From Amycolatopsis dendrobii (GTDB lineage: Bacteria; Actinomycetota; Actinomycetes; Mycobacteriales; Pseudonocardiaceae), in the NCBI RefSeq assembly GCF_014145675.1, contig NZ_JACGZW010000008.1, forward strand, positions 124,001 to 188,000: DNA of 64,000 nt, written 5' to 3'. The notes beneath the pieces were generated by a model. That model did no database searches and was not told the origin of the DNA. It worked only from the letters and a program-made list of their open reading frames with translations. Of this stretch, positions 27,084 to 35,658 are shown one piece after another. A program made the translations under genes and the position numbers. How positions within the stretch are numbered: the stretch's first letter is position 1; every line of letters begins with the position of its first letter.

Positions 27084-27892
27084 GTCGCCGGTACGCCGGA
27101 AGCGGAAGGAAAGACCGGCGCACGCTTCTCCCGGAACGCTTGGCGCGCTTCCCGATAGTCCGCTCCGGCGAAGTCGAGAATTTCCAGCGCACTGGACAAT
27201 TCATGCTGAGGCAACGCATTCGTGAGCCACATGTTGAGCGCGCGTTTCGTGAACCGGAGCGCCTGCTGCGAGCCTCGCGCGAGCTGAGCGGCGACCTCCA
27301 ACGCACGCGGCAGCACCTGCTCGCGAGGCACGGCCAAGCTGACGAGCCCGATCCGCTCGGCCTCCGCACCGGTCAGCTTTTCCGAGGTCAGCACGTAATA
27401 CTTCGTCTTGGCCATCCCGACCAGCAGCGGCCAGATCAACGCGGCGTGGTCGCCCGCGGTCACGCCGACCTTGGTGTGGCCTTCGATCAGCACGGCGTCC
27501 TCGGCGGCGATGCTGATGTCCGCGAGCAATGCCGTCGACAGACCGTAGCCGACCGCCGGGCCGTTGATCGCGGAAATGACCGGCTTTTCGATCCGCAGCA
27601 TCGTCGAAATCCGGCGGCGCTCGGATTCCAGCATCGCGAGCGCCGCTTCCGGCGTCGGATCGGGTTCGCGCACGTCCATTCCGGTGCAAAACGCCTTGCC
27701 CGCCCCGGTCACCACGACGACCCGGGTCTCGTCGTCGCGCTCCACGTCGGCCCAGATCTCGCTCAGCTCCTCGAACATCGGCATCAGCAGCGAGTTGTAC
27801 CGCTCGGGCCGGTTGAGGGTGATCAGCAGGACGCCCTCGGCCGGACGCTCGACGAGCACGTTTCCGGTGCCGTGCTGGTAAAGGTCGCTCAT
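27080..27892 (-). CDS. Enoyl-CoA hydratase/isomerase family protein (second of two)
   Basis: 270 residues of the crotonase fold. AFCTGMDVRE (A-F-x-x-G-x-D) and INGPAVGYGLSTALLADISIAAEDAV are the oxyanion-hole segments; IEGHTKVGVTAGDHAALIWPLLVG follows. It is clearly a different subfamily from its neighbour, sharing only general motifs, so the pair probably does consecutive or distinct steps. The start overlaps the LLM monooxygenase stop (ATGA), the stop overlaps the next hydratase. Confidence 0.88.
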   Translation of the reverse strand: MSDLYQHGTGNVLVERPAEGVLLITLNRPERYNSLLMPMFEELSEIWADVERDDETRVVVVTGAGKAFCTGMDVREPDPTPEAALAMLESERRRISTMLRIEKPVISAINGPAVGYGLSTALLADISIAAEDAVLIEGHTKVGVTAGDHAALIWPLLVGMAKTKYYVLTSEKLTGAEAERIGLVSLAVPREQVLPRALEVAAQLARGSQQALRFTKRALNMWLTNALPQHELSSALEILDFAGADYREARQAFREKRAPVFPSASGVPAT

Positions 27893-29061
27893 CGGACTGC
27901 CTCCGCGGTCAGGTTCCCGGACTGGAACCGGCGCAGCGCTTCCTCGTGCGCCGGACGCGCGGCGCGGATGTCGGCCAGCACGTCGCCGGCCGGGCGCACC
28001 ACGTTGCGCGGGTGCTTGAACCGCGGGATCACGTACTTGCCGAACAGCTCGATCGAACGCATCAGCTGGTCGTGCGGCAGACTGTCCACTCGCAACACCA
28101 GCGATTCCACACCCATGTCCGCGTACCGCTGGACGTGCTCGACGCAATGCTCCGGGTCGCCGACGAGGAAGCCCTGCGACCGCTCGAACAGGTATTCCTC
28201 GTCGCTGAAATCGACGTCGTCGATCGCGCCCAGGTAGGCGTAGTCCTGGGAAAGCTTGGCCAGCCGCCCGTACGCGTCGGTGGAGAGCTTGGACATCTCG
28301 AACAGCGGCCGGGCCTGTTCGCGGGCCAGCGCGGTCGTTTCGGCGCAGTGCATACCGCCGCTGACCAGCACCATCTTGCGCGGCGTGATCGGGTACGGGT
28401 GCGTGGCGGCGGCGAGGGTCTCGTCGTAGAGCTTCAGCATGTTCTCCACGAGGTCGTAGCCGAGGTAGAAGCCGCCCATGATCGCGCCGATGCCCATCGC
28501 GGCCGCGGTTTCGACCGAACTCGGACTGCCCGCGGCGACCGAGATCGGCGGGTACGGCGCCTGCAGCGGCTTCGGCACCAGGCTGCGCGGCGGGACCTTG
28601 TAGTGCTCGCCCACGAAGGAGAACGGATCGTCGAGGAACGCCCGGCGGATCAGCTCGATCCCTTCGCGCCACTGGGATTTGTTCTCCGTCGGGTCCACCT
28701 CGAAGGCCCGCAGCGCCAGCGTCGTGTTGCCGCGTCCGGTGCCGAGTTCGATCCGGCCGTTCGAAAGGATGTCCTCGGTCGCGATCCGTTCCGCGACGCG
28801 CAGCGCGTGGTTCATCCGCGTCGGCAGCAGCGTGACGAGGTGGATGAAGCGGATCCTGCTCGTGAGCGCCATCAGGTACGGGTAGAGCACCTCCGGCGCC
28901 GAGACCGTCGCCGTGCCGATGGCGACGTGCTGTTCGGAACTGCCGAACGCGTCGAAGCCGACCTGCTCGGCGAGCAGCACCTCCTCGACCAGCTCCCGGT
29001 AGCGGTGCTCGTGGGTGAGCCCGACCGGGGTGTCCCCCTCCGACATGAGGATGAAGTCCAT
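27889..29061 (-). CDS. LLM-class flavin-dependent monooxygenase
   Basis: 390 residues of the luciferase-like TIM barrel. MDFILMSEGDTP begins the barrel. FGSSEQHV, ILSNGRIELGTGRGNT and the later GVESLVLRVDSLPHDQLMRSIELFG are consistent with the class. It would be the reduced-flavin-using oxygenase, with the flavin reductase in the same unit. It is first in the leftward operon. An operator copy (29080-29101) abuts its ribosome site GGAAGGGG. Confidence 0.9.
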   Translation of the reverse strand: MDFILMSEGDTPVGLTHEHRYRELVEEVLLAEQVGFDAFGSSEQHVAIGTATVSAPEVLYPYLMALTSRIRFIHLVTLLPTRMNHALRVAERIATEDILSNGRIELGTGRGNTTLALRAFEVDPTENKSQWREGIELIRRAFLDDPFSFVGEHYKVPPRSLVPKPLQAPYPPISVAAGSPSSVETAAAMGIGAIMGGFYLGYDLVENMLKLYDETLAAATHPYPITPRKMVLVSGGMHCAETTALAREQARPLFEMSKLSTDAYGRLAKLSQDYAYLGAIDDVDFSDEEYLFERSQGFLVGDPEHCVEHVQRYADMGVESLVLRVDSLPHDQLMRSIELFGKYVIPRFKHPRNVVRPAGDVLADIRAARPAHEEALRRFQSGNLTAEAVR

Positions 29062-29079
29062 GATCGCCCCTTCCAGCCG

Positions 29080-29101
29080 ATGTTATTGCTCGATAACATA
29101 A
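29080..29101. promoter_or_regulatory. Operator copy 1 (ATGTTAT...ATAACAT), before the LLM operon
   Basis: ATGTTATTG followed by CT then CGATAACATAA. The inverted arms ATGTTAT/ATAACAT are separated by 8 nt. It lies directly upstream of the LLM ribosome site. It is nearly identical, including the CCG flank, to copy 3 at 33244-33265. Confidence 0.85.
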
Positions 29102-29143
29102 GACGGAGCTAACCCGTGGTCAATAGCCCTTCCGGGAGGAAAC

Positions 29144-29165
29144 ATGTTACTTACCGCTAACTTTG
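29144..29165. promoter_or_regulatory. Operator copy 2, before the creatininase-family gene
   Basis: ATGTTACTTACCGCTAACTTTG aligned in blocks: ATGTTA, ACCG and TAAC match copy 3, while the right arm is degenerate. It lies 13 nt before the creatininase-family start. Confidence 0.65.
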
Positions 29166-29178
29166 ACTGGCGGAACGC

Positions 29179-29937
29179 ATGAGCGAGTTGCGGATCGAGC
29201 ACCTGACTTCGCCGGAGATCGCCGACGCGCTGGCGAGCGGCATGCGGACCGCGATCCTGCCGCTGGGGGCTACGGAGCAGCACGGGGCACACCTGCCGTT
29301 GTCGGTCGACAGCGACCATGCCGATCGGCTGGGGACGCTCGTGGCGGAACGGCTCGGAGATGCGCTCGTTCTGCCGGCTGTGCGTCTTGGCTGCTCCGCG
29401 CATCATCTCGGCTTCTCCGGGACGCTGTCGGTGCGGCCCGAAACGCTGGAAGCTGTCTGCTTCGACTGTTGCGAAAGCCTTGCCCTGCATGGGTTTCGAC
29501 GGGTCTTGATCTTCTCGGCCCACATCGGGAACTATCCGCTGCTGAGCGAGATCGAGGCGAAGCTCCCCGCAGGCCTGGCTGACGAGCTGGATGTGGTCGC
29601 GTTCTGGGACTCCGCCGCGGTGCTCGATGCCTGGCGCACTGCCGTCGCCGGCCTGGCCGGCCAGGTCGGCGGGCACGCCGATGTTGCCGAAAGCTCGATC
29701 ATGCTCGCACTTCGGCCGGAGGCGGTGCGGCCTGGTCTTGCCGCCGCCGGCCTCGGTGAGCCGATGAACGATGCCCTGCTGGACCGGGTATTAACCGGGG
29801 GCGTCAAGGCGGTCGCGCCGAACGGCGTGCTCGGCGATCCGCGCGGAATGTCCTCCGACCTGGGGTTTGCCTGTCTCAGCGCGGTCGCGGACTTGCTGGC
29901 CGAGTACGCGACGGCTCGTTATCGGCCTCTCACCTAG
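29179..29937 (+). CDS. Creatininase-family amidohydrolase
   Basis: 252 residues. The family's metal segment is ATEQHGAHLPLSVDSDHAD (E, H and D ligands), with later SAHIGN and GGHADVAESSIML. The canonical NGHGGN and HAGExETS motifs appear here as SAHIGN and HADVAESS, so a metal ligand set may differ. Family members hydrolyse creatinine, formamides or peptides (including mycofactocin maturation); the substrate here is unknown. It is divergent from the LLM operon across a 117-nt region with two operators, and is followed by a TetR gene 9 nt later. Confidence 0.8.
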   Translation: MSELRIEHLTSPEIADALASGMRTAILPLGATEQHGAHLPLSVDSDHADRLGTLVAERLGDALVLPAVRLGCSAHHLGFSGTLSVRPETLEAVCFDCCESLALHGFRRVLIFSAHIGNYPLLSEIEAKLPAGLADELDVVAFWDSAAVLDAWRTAVAGLAGQVGGHADVAESSIMLALRPEAVRPGLAAAGLGEPMNDALLDRVLTGGVKAVAPNGVLGDPRGMSSDLGFACLSAVADLLAEYATARYRPLT

Positions 29938-29946
29938 AATCGTGCC

Positions 29947-30543
29947 ATGACGAGCCCATCTCGCGCCGCGTCGCCGCGTTCGTCGCGCAGGCAGACGTTG
30001 ATCAAGGTCGCCGGCGAGTTGTTCCACGAGCGCGCTTTCGACGCGGTCACCACCGAGATGATCGGTGCTCGGGCCGGCGTGACCGGGCCTGCGCTGTACC
30101 GGCACTTTCCCAGCAAGCAGGCGTTGCTGATCGCCGTGCTCGAGGATCCGCTGAAAGATTTGCTCGCCAATGCGCGCGAGACCGCGGCGGAGGTGACTGA
30201 TCCGCGCAAGGCGCTCGAGGCGATGATCGACTACCACGTCACGCGGAGTCTGCAGAATGTGCCGTCCACGTTGGTGTTCTTGAAGAATGAGCACAACGTT
30301 CCGGAGGAGGAGCGGCATCGGATGCGGCGGATGATGCGGTTGTATGCCGAGGAGTGGAGTGCGCTGGTGGAGCGGCTTCGCCCTGATTTGTCTGATGCGC
30401 AGAACCGGGTGCTTACGCATGCGGTGTTCTCGATGATCAATTCTGTGCCGCAGTTCAATAGCGGGCTGGATGTCGAGAGCGTGGCCTCGACGATCCGCAC
30501 CGCGGCGGTTAATGCGTTGCTTGTGCCGGCTGGCGGTGTTTGA
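29947..30543 (+). CDS. TetR-family regulator
   Basis: 198 residues. The N-terminal helix-turn-helix is LIKVAGELFHERAFDAVTTEMIGARAGVTGPALYRHFPSKQALL, unmistakably TetR. The ligand domain has several helices. It is co-oriented with and closely behind the creatininase-family gene, hence a candidate regulator of the divergent operon. The codon style drifts to less GC-rich third positions toward the end (for example runs of ATG, TTG and GAT), unlike the neighbours. Confidence 0.9.
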   Translation: MTSPSRAASPRSSRRQTLIKVAGELFHERAFDAVTTEMIGARAGVTGPALYRHFPSKQALLIAVLEDPLKDLLANARETAAEVTDPRKALEAMIDYHVTRSLQNVPSTLVFLKNEHNVPEEERHRMRRMMRLYAEEWSALVERLRPDLSDAQNRVLTHAVFSMINSVPQFNSGLDVESVASTIRTAAVNALLVPAGGV

Positions 30544-30721
30544 GGCTTCGGCTGGGGCTGCCTGATCTCGGGCGGCTCGTCGCCATGGCGGGCGACATTG
30601 CGCCCGGGGTTGGGCCCCACCCCCGAAGGTTCATTGTGCTGACGGTTCGGGGCCGGGGGCGGTGTGGAGTGCCTCGATGGGTGGGTGCGTCGGCTGCGGT
30701 GCGCGAGCGGGCGGGGCTAGC

Positions 30722-30744
30722 GCGCCAATGCCACATTGGGGCGC
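30722..30744. repeat. Palindrome, second CCAATGCCACATTGG copy
   Basis: The core CCAATGCCACATTGG is extended by GCG/CGC arms to 23 nt. It is identical in core to 2671-2690. Confidence 0.75.
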
Positions 30745-30761
30745 ATCCCGGCGGAGCCGGT

Positions 30762-30817
30762 GGTCCGCGAAGGGCCCCTTGAGGGAATCTGAGTCCGTGA
30801 AGGCGGCCTTCACGGAC
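30762..30817. repeat. GTCCGTGAAGG-family hairpin element
   Basis: GCGAAGGGCCCCTTGAGGGAAT is followed by a perfect inverted repeat, GTCCGTGAAGGC/GCCTTCACGGAC, at 30793-30817 (12-bp arms, one central base). It shares the blocks CCTTGAGGGAATC and CCTTCACGGAC with 6147-6207. Confidence 0.8.
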
Positions 30818-30852
30818 GGCGGGCAGGCGAGCACCGGGCGGCGACCCTGGTC

Positions 30853-30873
30853 ACATTCAGATGTCTGACATTC
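30853..30873. promoter_or_regulatory. Possible FadR-type GntR operator
   Basis: ATTCAGATGTCTGACAT contains TCAGA/TCTGA and ATGTC/GACAT inverted arms, 18 nt upstream of the GntR start. Autoregulation is inferred from position. Confidence 0.5.
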
Positions 30874-30890
30874 GGTGTTAGGGTCGCCTT

Positions 30891-31574
30891 ATGAACGATC
30901 TTCGGGCACCCCGCCGGGTCGCCAGTCTTGCCGCGCAGCTCGTGGACACCTTGCGGGAGCAGATCGCGTCCGGGGAATGGCCGGTCGGGATGCGGATTCC
31001 GGCGGAGAACGACCTGGTCAAGCAGCTTGGCGTCGGGCGAACCACAGTGCGGGAGGCGCTCGGCGCGCTGGTGCATCTCGGTCTGCTGGAGGCTCGGCGG
31101 GGCGACGGGACGTACGTCCGCGCGTCCAGCGAGATGCAGTCCGTCTTGATGCGGCGGGCGAATTCTTCTCGGCGGAGCGACGTGCTGGAACTGCGGGCCG
31201 TGCTGGAGGAGTACGCCTCGGGGCTGGCCGCGGTCCGCCGCAGCGACGACGATCTCGCCAATCTGCGGAATCTGCTCGACGAGGCCGGGCAGCGAGACGA
31301 CACCGGGACGGCCGCCGAGGCGGATGTCCGTTTTCACCAGGCCGTCGTGAACGCGGGGAGGAATTCGCTGCTCACCGAGGTGTACGACGTCCTCAGCGCC
31401 TCCGTTGCCGAGCAGATCGGCGACACACTCTGGCCCGGCGCGACGGCCGACGAGCACACCCGGCTGCACCGGCAGCTGGTCGAGGCGATCGCTGCCCAGG
31501 ACGAGGTCGGGGCACGTTACTGCGCGGCCGAAATCGTGAAGCTGACCGAGGCCGGGACGGAGCGGGAGAAGTGA
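30891..31574 (+). CDS. GntR-family regulator (FadR/FCD type)
   Basis: 227 residues. The winged helix is LVDTLREQIASGEWPVGMRIPAENDLVKQLGVGRTTVREAL. The C-terminal all-helical FCD ligand domain shows LELRAVLEEYASGLAAVR and DVRFHQAVVNAGRNSLL, the latter with FCD metal-type histidines. It overlaps the MFS transporter start (GTGA), so it probably controls that transporter and itself. Confidence 0.92.
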   Translation: MNDLRAPRRVASLAAQLVDTLREQIASGEWPVGMRIPAENDLVKQLGVGRTTVREALGALVHLGLLEARRGDGTYVRASSEMQSVLMRRANSSRRSDVLELRAVLEEYASGLAAVRRSDDDLANLRNLLDEAGQRDDTGTAAEADVRFHQAVVNAGRNSLLTEVYDVLSASVAEQIGDTLWPGATADEHTRLHRQLVEAIAAQDEVGARYCAAEIVKLTEAGTEREK

Positions 31575-32794
31575 CGGCCGAAGTTGAGGCGCCGGCCGTC
31601 GCGAAGAGAGCGGTCGCCAGACCTGAGCGGTCCGTTGGGTTGTTGCTCGCGATTCTCCTGGTGGCGGCCAATCTGCGGGCGACGCTGACTGGCGTCGGCA
31701 CGCTGCTGCCCGCCATCGAGCAGGACACCGGGCTGCCCGCGTGGGCCGGCGGCGTGCTGAATACGTTGCCGTTGCTGATGTTCGCGGTGACATCGCCGCT
31801 TGTCGGGCGCGTCTCGCATCGGGTCGGTTCTACGCGGTTGCTCGTGCTTTCCCTGGCAATGCTGGCAGTGGGCACAGTGGTTCGGTCGCTGCCGTCGACT
31901 GCCTGTTTGTTCGCCGGCACGGTCTTGCTGGCTGCGGCGATCGCGGTCGGGAATGTCTTGCTGCCGACGGTGATTCGCGCTCACGTACCAGCATCGCGGA
32001 TCCACACTGTCAGCGCGCTTTACGTCACGGTGATGGGTGTCGTCGCGGCGGTGTCGTCCGGGATCTCCGTTCCCTTGGCGGGGATTTTGCCGGGAGGCTG
32101 GCATTCCGCGCTGGCTTGGGGTGCGGTCGTCGCGTTGGCCGCACTGGCCGGATGGTTGCCGAGGTTGCGCGGTTCGGGCCCGGACGCCGGTGCGCGGACG
32201 GGCGGCTCGCACGCGCCGACGCCGTGGCGGTCGTGGCTGGCATGGCAGGTTTCCCTGTTCATGGGCCTGCAATCACTCGCCTTCTACACCGCGGTCGCGT
32301 GGCTGCCCAGCATCCTCAGCGGGCAGGGCATGAGCACCGCGGCGGCCGGCTGGATGCTGTTCTGCTACCAGCTCGTCGCGCTGGCCACCGGCATGGTGCT
32401 GCCGCTGCTCACCCGGGGCCGGGCCGATCAGCGTTATCCGGCGGCCGCGGCGTCGGCGGTCATGGCGGCCGGGTTCGCGGTTCTCCTGGTGCTGCCCGGA
32501 ATCGCGATCGTCGGGTGCACGCTGCTCGGGCTGGGCACTGGGGTCTGTCTCGTGCTGGCGCTCAGTTTTCAGAGCCAGCGCGCGACAGGCCCGAGCGAGA
32601 CCACTGCCCTGGCGGGGATGGCGCAGTCGATCGGTTACCTGGTCGCGGCGGCCGGGCCGCTGTTGCTCGGCATTCTCCACGACGCCACGGGGAGCTGGTC
32701 CGGCGCGCTCGTCGCGCTCACCGCGTTGAGTGTCGCGATGGCTTTCACCGGATATGGCGCCGGACGCGACCGTCACGTTCGCGCTGATGTCTGA
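31571..32794 (+). CDS. MFS transporter, CynX/NimT-like
   Basis: 407 residues, about 12 hydrophobic helices, with the MFS loop signature LVGRVSHRVGSTRLL between helices 2 and 3. The opening LLLAILLVAANLRATLTGVGTLLPAIEQDTGL is typical of the CynX/NimT (cyanate/2-nitroimidazole) group. The direction and substrate are not visible. The GTG start at 31571 is inside the GntR stop; the stop lies 8 nt into the MarR gene. Confidence 0.88.
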   Translation: MTAEVEAPAVAKRAVARPERSVGLLLAILLVAANLRATLTGVGTLLPAIEQDTGLPAWAGGVLNTLPLLMFAVTSPLVGRVSHRVGSTRLLVLSLAMLAVGTVVRSLPSTACLFAGTVLLAAAIAVGNVLLPTVIRAHVPASRIHTVSALYVTVMGVVAAVSSGISVPLAGILPGGWHSALAWGAVVALAALAGWLPRLRGSGPDAGARTGGSHAPTPWRSWLAWQVSLFMGLQSLAFYTAVAWLPSILSGQGMSTAAAGWMLFCYQLVALATGMVLPLLTRGRADQRYPAAAASAVMAAGFAVLLVLPGIAIVGCTLLGLGTGVCLVLALSFQSQRATGPSETTALAGMAQSIGYLVAAAGPLLLGILHDATGSWSGALVALTALSVAMAFTGYGAGRDRHVRADV

Positions 32795-33224
32795 CCTCGA
32801 CCTCGCCGACCAGGTGACCCGTCAGCTTCTCGCGCTGACACGGCTGGTCAAGCGAGCGGAAGCAGCGCCGGACGAGCCGGGGTGCTTGCCGCTGCTGGCC
32901 ATGCTCGCCGAGGACGGGCCGTTCCGGGCCGGGGAAATCGCGGCGGAGCTGGGCGTGAACCCGTCTACGGTCAGCCGCCAGGTCGCCGGGCTGGTCCGGT
33001 CGGGGCTGGTCGAACGCCGCGCCGATCCCGAGGACGGGCGGGTCAGTCCGCTGGTCGTCACGGCCGCCGGACGACGGCTCCTCGACCTCGGCAGACAGCG
33101 CCGGGCCGTTCAGTTCGGCGACGCTCTCGCCGGATGGTCGCCGGAGGCGCGGGCGCGGTTCGCGGACCTGCTCGGCTGTTTCGTCCGCGATCTCCGGCAG
33201 TCGGGTGCGCTTCCCGCCCAATGA
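32787..33224 (+). CDS. MarR-family regulator
   Basis: 145 residues. The winged-helix core is LPLLAMLAEDGPFRAGEIAAELGVNPSTVSRQVAGLVRSGLVERRADPEDGRVSPLVVTAAG with the MarR DxR wing (DPEDGR). ATG 32787 overlaps the MFS stop by 8 nt; an upstream ATG at 32730 would lie inside the transporter. It ends 19 nt before operator copy 3, making it, with the TetR at 29947, a candidate reader of the ATGTTAT operators. Confidence 0.9.
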   Translation: MSDLDLADQVTRQLLALTRLVKRAEAAPDEPGCLPLLAMLAEDGPFRAGEIAAELGVNPSTVSRQVAGLVRSGLVERRADPEDGRVSPLVVTAAGRRLLDLGRQRRAVQFGDALAGWSPEARARFADLLGCFVRDLRQSGALPAQ

Positions 33225-33243
33225 ACGGCGCCTCTTCCGCCCG

Positions 33244-33265
33244 ATGTTATTGACCGATAACATAT
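33244..33265. promoter_or_regulatory. Operator copy 3, ribBA promoter
   Basis: Arms ATGTTAT and ATAACAT enclose TGACCG. It differs from copy 1 only in the centre (AC for CT) and at the last base. It lies about 85 nt upstream of ribBA. Confidence 0.85.
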
Positions 33266-33298
33266 GGAGACAGGTAAGACCAGTTCAGCTCACGGCAA

Positions 33299-33320
33299 TG
33301 ATTATTGGCCAGTAACTATG
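33299..33320. promoter_or_regulatory. Operator copy 4 (weak), ribBA leader
   Basis: TTATTGGCCAGTAAC aligns with TTATTGACCGATAAC of copy 3. It lies 29 nt upstream of the ribBA ATG. Confidence 0.55.
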
Positions 33321-33349
33321 AGTGGCTTCGGGACTCAGGGAGGTTCGCC

Positions 33350-34600
33350 ATGCTGGATGCCGCGGACAGCGTGCGCGCGGCCGTGTTCGCGCTCGAGGAA
33401 GGCCGGATGATCGTGGTCGTCGACGATCACGACCGGGAGAACGAGGCCGATCTCGTGCTCCCGGCCGACAGCGTCACTGCCGGCCAGATGGCCTTTCTCG
33501 TCGCGCACACCACCGGAATCGTGTGCGCACCGATGACCGGGGAACGCGCCGACGCACTCGCGCTCCCGCCGATGGTGGCGCAGAACAAGGACGCGCACGG
33601 CACCGCGTTCACCGTCTCTGTGGATCACAACGACGCAGGGACCGGAGTGTCCGCGACGGCCCGCACGCTCACTTGCCGCGCGCTAGCCGATCCGGTCACG
33701 ACGCCTGAGAAGCTTCGCCGTCCAGGTCACATCTTCCCGTTGCGCGCGCGAGAAGGCGGCGTGCTCGTCCGCGCCGGGCACACCGAGGCCGCCGTCGATC
33801 TGCTGCAGATGGCTGGTCGCGAACCGGTCGGTGTCATCAGCGAGCTGATCGGCCCGGACGGCGAAATGCTGCGCGACGAGGCCGTGCGGGAGTTCGCCGC
33901 GGACCACGAGCTGCCGGTCGTCGCGATCGCCGACCTGGTCCGGTATCGCCGCCGGACCGAGCGGCTGGTCGAACCGGTCGCGACCGCGGCGATGCCGACC
34001 GCCTTCGGCGATTTCCGTGCTGTCGCGTACCGGTCGCAAGTGGACGGAGCCGAACACCTCGCCCTCGTCATGGGCGACGTCGCCGCCGCCGGTCGCTCCG
34101 AGCGCGGCGCGCTGGCGCGGGTGCACAGCGAATGCCTGACCGGCGACATCCTCGGTTCGTTGCGCTGCGACTGCGGCGCCCAGCTCGAACAAGCGATGCG
34201 CGCGGTGGCCGACGAGGGTTGCGGGGTGATCGTTTACCTGCGCGGCCACGAGGGCCGCGGGATCGGGCTGGCGCACAAGATCCAGGCTTATGCGCTCCAG
34301 GAATCCGGCCTCGACACGGTCGACGCCAATCTCGCACAGGGTCTTCCCGCGGATTCCCGCTCCTATGATTCCGGGGCGCGGATCCTCGACCGTCTCGGCG
34401 TCCGGCGAGTGCGGCTGATCACCAACAACCCGGAGAAATACCGCGGACTCGGCGAATACGGACTCCGGATCGTCGAGCGGGTCGCACTGCGCGCGGCCGA
34501 AACTCCGCAGAACCTGCGTTACCTCCGCACGAAACGCGACCGGATGGGCCACCGCTTCGGCGCATTGACCGATCCAGTGCCGGAGCAGAAAACTTCCTGA
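33350..34600 (+). CDS. ribBA: RibBA: DHBP synthase / GTP cyclohydrolase II
   Basis: 416 residues, two domains. RibB (about 1-205) makes dihydroxybutanone phosphate; DDHDRENEADLV is its acidic metal loop and RPGHIFPLRA its second motif. RibA (about 215-400) is GTP cyclohydrolase II, with zinc ligands in HSECLTGDILGSLRCDCGAQLE and the catalytic GHEGRGIGL loop. Both give riboflavin precursors. ATG 33350 follows CAGGGAGG. This copy sits apart from any other riboflavin gene and behind two operator copies shared with the flavin monooxygenase locus, suggesting inducible flavin supply. Confidence 0.95.
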   Translation: MLDAADSVRAAVFALEEGRMIVVVDDHDRENEADLVLPADSVTAGQMAFLVAHTTGIVCAPMTGERADALALPPMVAQNKDAHGTAFTVSVDHNDAGTGVSATARTLTCRALADPVTTPEKLRRPGHIFPLRAREGGVLVRAGHTEAAVDLLQMAGREPVGVISELIGPDGEMLRDEAVREFAADHELPVVAIADLVRYRRRTERLVEPVATAAMPTAFGDFRAVAYRSQVDGAEHLALVMGDVAAAGRSERGALARVHSECLTGDILGSLRCDCGAQLEQAMRAVADEGCGVIVYLRGHEGRGIGLAHKIQAYALQESGLDTVDANLAQGLPADSRSYDSGARILDRLGVRRVRLITNNPEKYRGLGEYGLRIVERVALRAAETPQNLRYLRTKRDRMGHRFGALTDPVPEQKTS

Positions 34601-34728
34601 GCCTTGCCGCTTCCGCGCGGCCGGTCCTCCCCCGCGGCCCGCCGCGCATTGTCTCCGGCGACCAGCCACAGTGGACTCCTGTTATGGTCTGCGGTGACCA
34701 CGTCCCGTTTCCAGGAGGAGCCGCCGCG

Positions 34729-35112
34729 ATGGCACAGAAAGTCCTCGTCGAGATGATCGACGACCTCGACGGGTCCGAAGCCGGGCAGACCGTCCCCTTC
34801 GGACTCGACGGCGTCCAGTACGAAATCGACCTGTCCGACGAAAACGCCGCCGCCCTGCGCGACGAGCTCGCGACGTTCATCGCCGCCGCCCGCCGCACCG
34901 GCGGACGCAAGACGACCGTGCGGGCCACGGCCGCGCCGACCGCCGAGGAACGCGAGCGCTCCAAGGCGATCCGCACGTGGGCCCTCGACAACAACTGGGC
35001 CATCGCCGAACGCGGCCGCATCCCGCGCGAAGTGATCGCCGCCTACGAGGAAAGCCAGAAGCCGGAGGCGAAACCCCGCAAGCGCACCGCGAAAAAGCGC
35101 GCCGGGAAATAA
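34729..35112 (+). CDS. lsr2: Lsr2 nucleoid-associated silencing protein
   Basis: 127 residues. The N-terminal dimerisation domain is QKVLVEMIDDLDG...TVPFGLDGVQYEIDLS; the C-terminal DNA-binding domain has RTWALDNNWAIAERGRIPREVIAAYEES with the RGR minor-groove hook. Lsr2 bridges AT-rich DNA and represses acquired and secondary-metabolite genes in actinomycetes. ATG 34729 follows CCAGGAGGAG. It is monocistronic, with a strong terminator downstream, and lies next to the lower-GC region and the NRPS-like cluster, perhaps by chance. Confidence 0.95.
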   Translation: MAQKVLVEMIDDLDGSEAGQTVPFGLDGVQYEIDLSDENAAALRDELATFIAAARRTGGRKTTVRATAAPTAEERERSKAIRTWALDNNWAIAERGRIPREVIAAYEESQKPEAKPRKRTAKKRAGK

Positions 35113-35233
35113 GCGTCCGGCCCCGACGGGTTCCGGATCGATCATTTCGGGAAAAGCCGGACGAGGCGTTCGCTCCCCCGCCGGAGTTCCGGCGCAGGCG
35201 TCCGGAACACCGTCCTCCGCGCACGAAGAAAAC

Positions 35234-35277
35234 ACCGCCCGGCCGCAGGCGAATGCCTCCGGCCGGGCGGTCTTTTC
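35234..35277. terminator. Rho-independent terminator after lsr2
   Basis: ACCGCCCGGCC (35234-35244) pairs with GGCCGGGCGGT (35261-35271), with an inner AGGC/GCCT stem, then TCTTTT. An A-rich lead GAAGAAAAC makes it plausible in both directions. Confidence 0.85.
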
Positions 35278-35658
35278 CGGCTTGCCGGGAGCGGACGAGC
35301 AGTTTCCGGCTCCGTCGCTGACCCCTGTCCCGGCACCCGTCCGGCACGCCCGCCAGATCGGCGGTCGCGTCGAACACCTTGCCGGATTCGACGGAGCCGT
35401 CGAGGACGCCGGGCGATCCCGCATCGCTCTTCCGCAGTCATCGAGCAGTACGGGCGCAGGTCGCCGGAGCGGACCCGGGTGGCGGTGATCCGCACGGAAG
35501 CACCGGCGGGCCGCGCCGAGGGCGAATCGCACCGCCGAGGTCGAACGCGCCGCCAATGCCGCCGCACCAGCTGGCCGGCCACCGAAATCGCCATGAGATC
35601 GGGCCGAGAGCGGGAGAAGTCCGATACAGTTGCCGGAAAACTCTCCCAGGGGGCGACG
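35278..35658. other. Gene-free 381-bp stretch before the nitroreductase
   Basis: Open frames cross it on the minus strand but show no recognisable domain. The last 20 nt contain the nitroreductase ribosome site (CCAGGGGGCG). Confidence 0.5.

Larger units (their letters stand above)
30544..30890. other. Gene-free 347-bp gap with two repeat families
   Basis: No credible ORF. It holds one CCAATGCCACATTGG palindrome, one GTCCGTGAAGG-family element and, near 30857-30871, an operator-like palindrome just before the GntR gene. Confidence 0.7.

Noticed and set aside
33225-33349. FMN riboswitch before ribBA
   Set aside because: Only 125 nt are available and no conserved RFN element pattern is seen; the region holds operator repeats instead.
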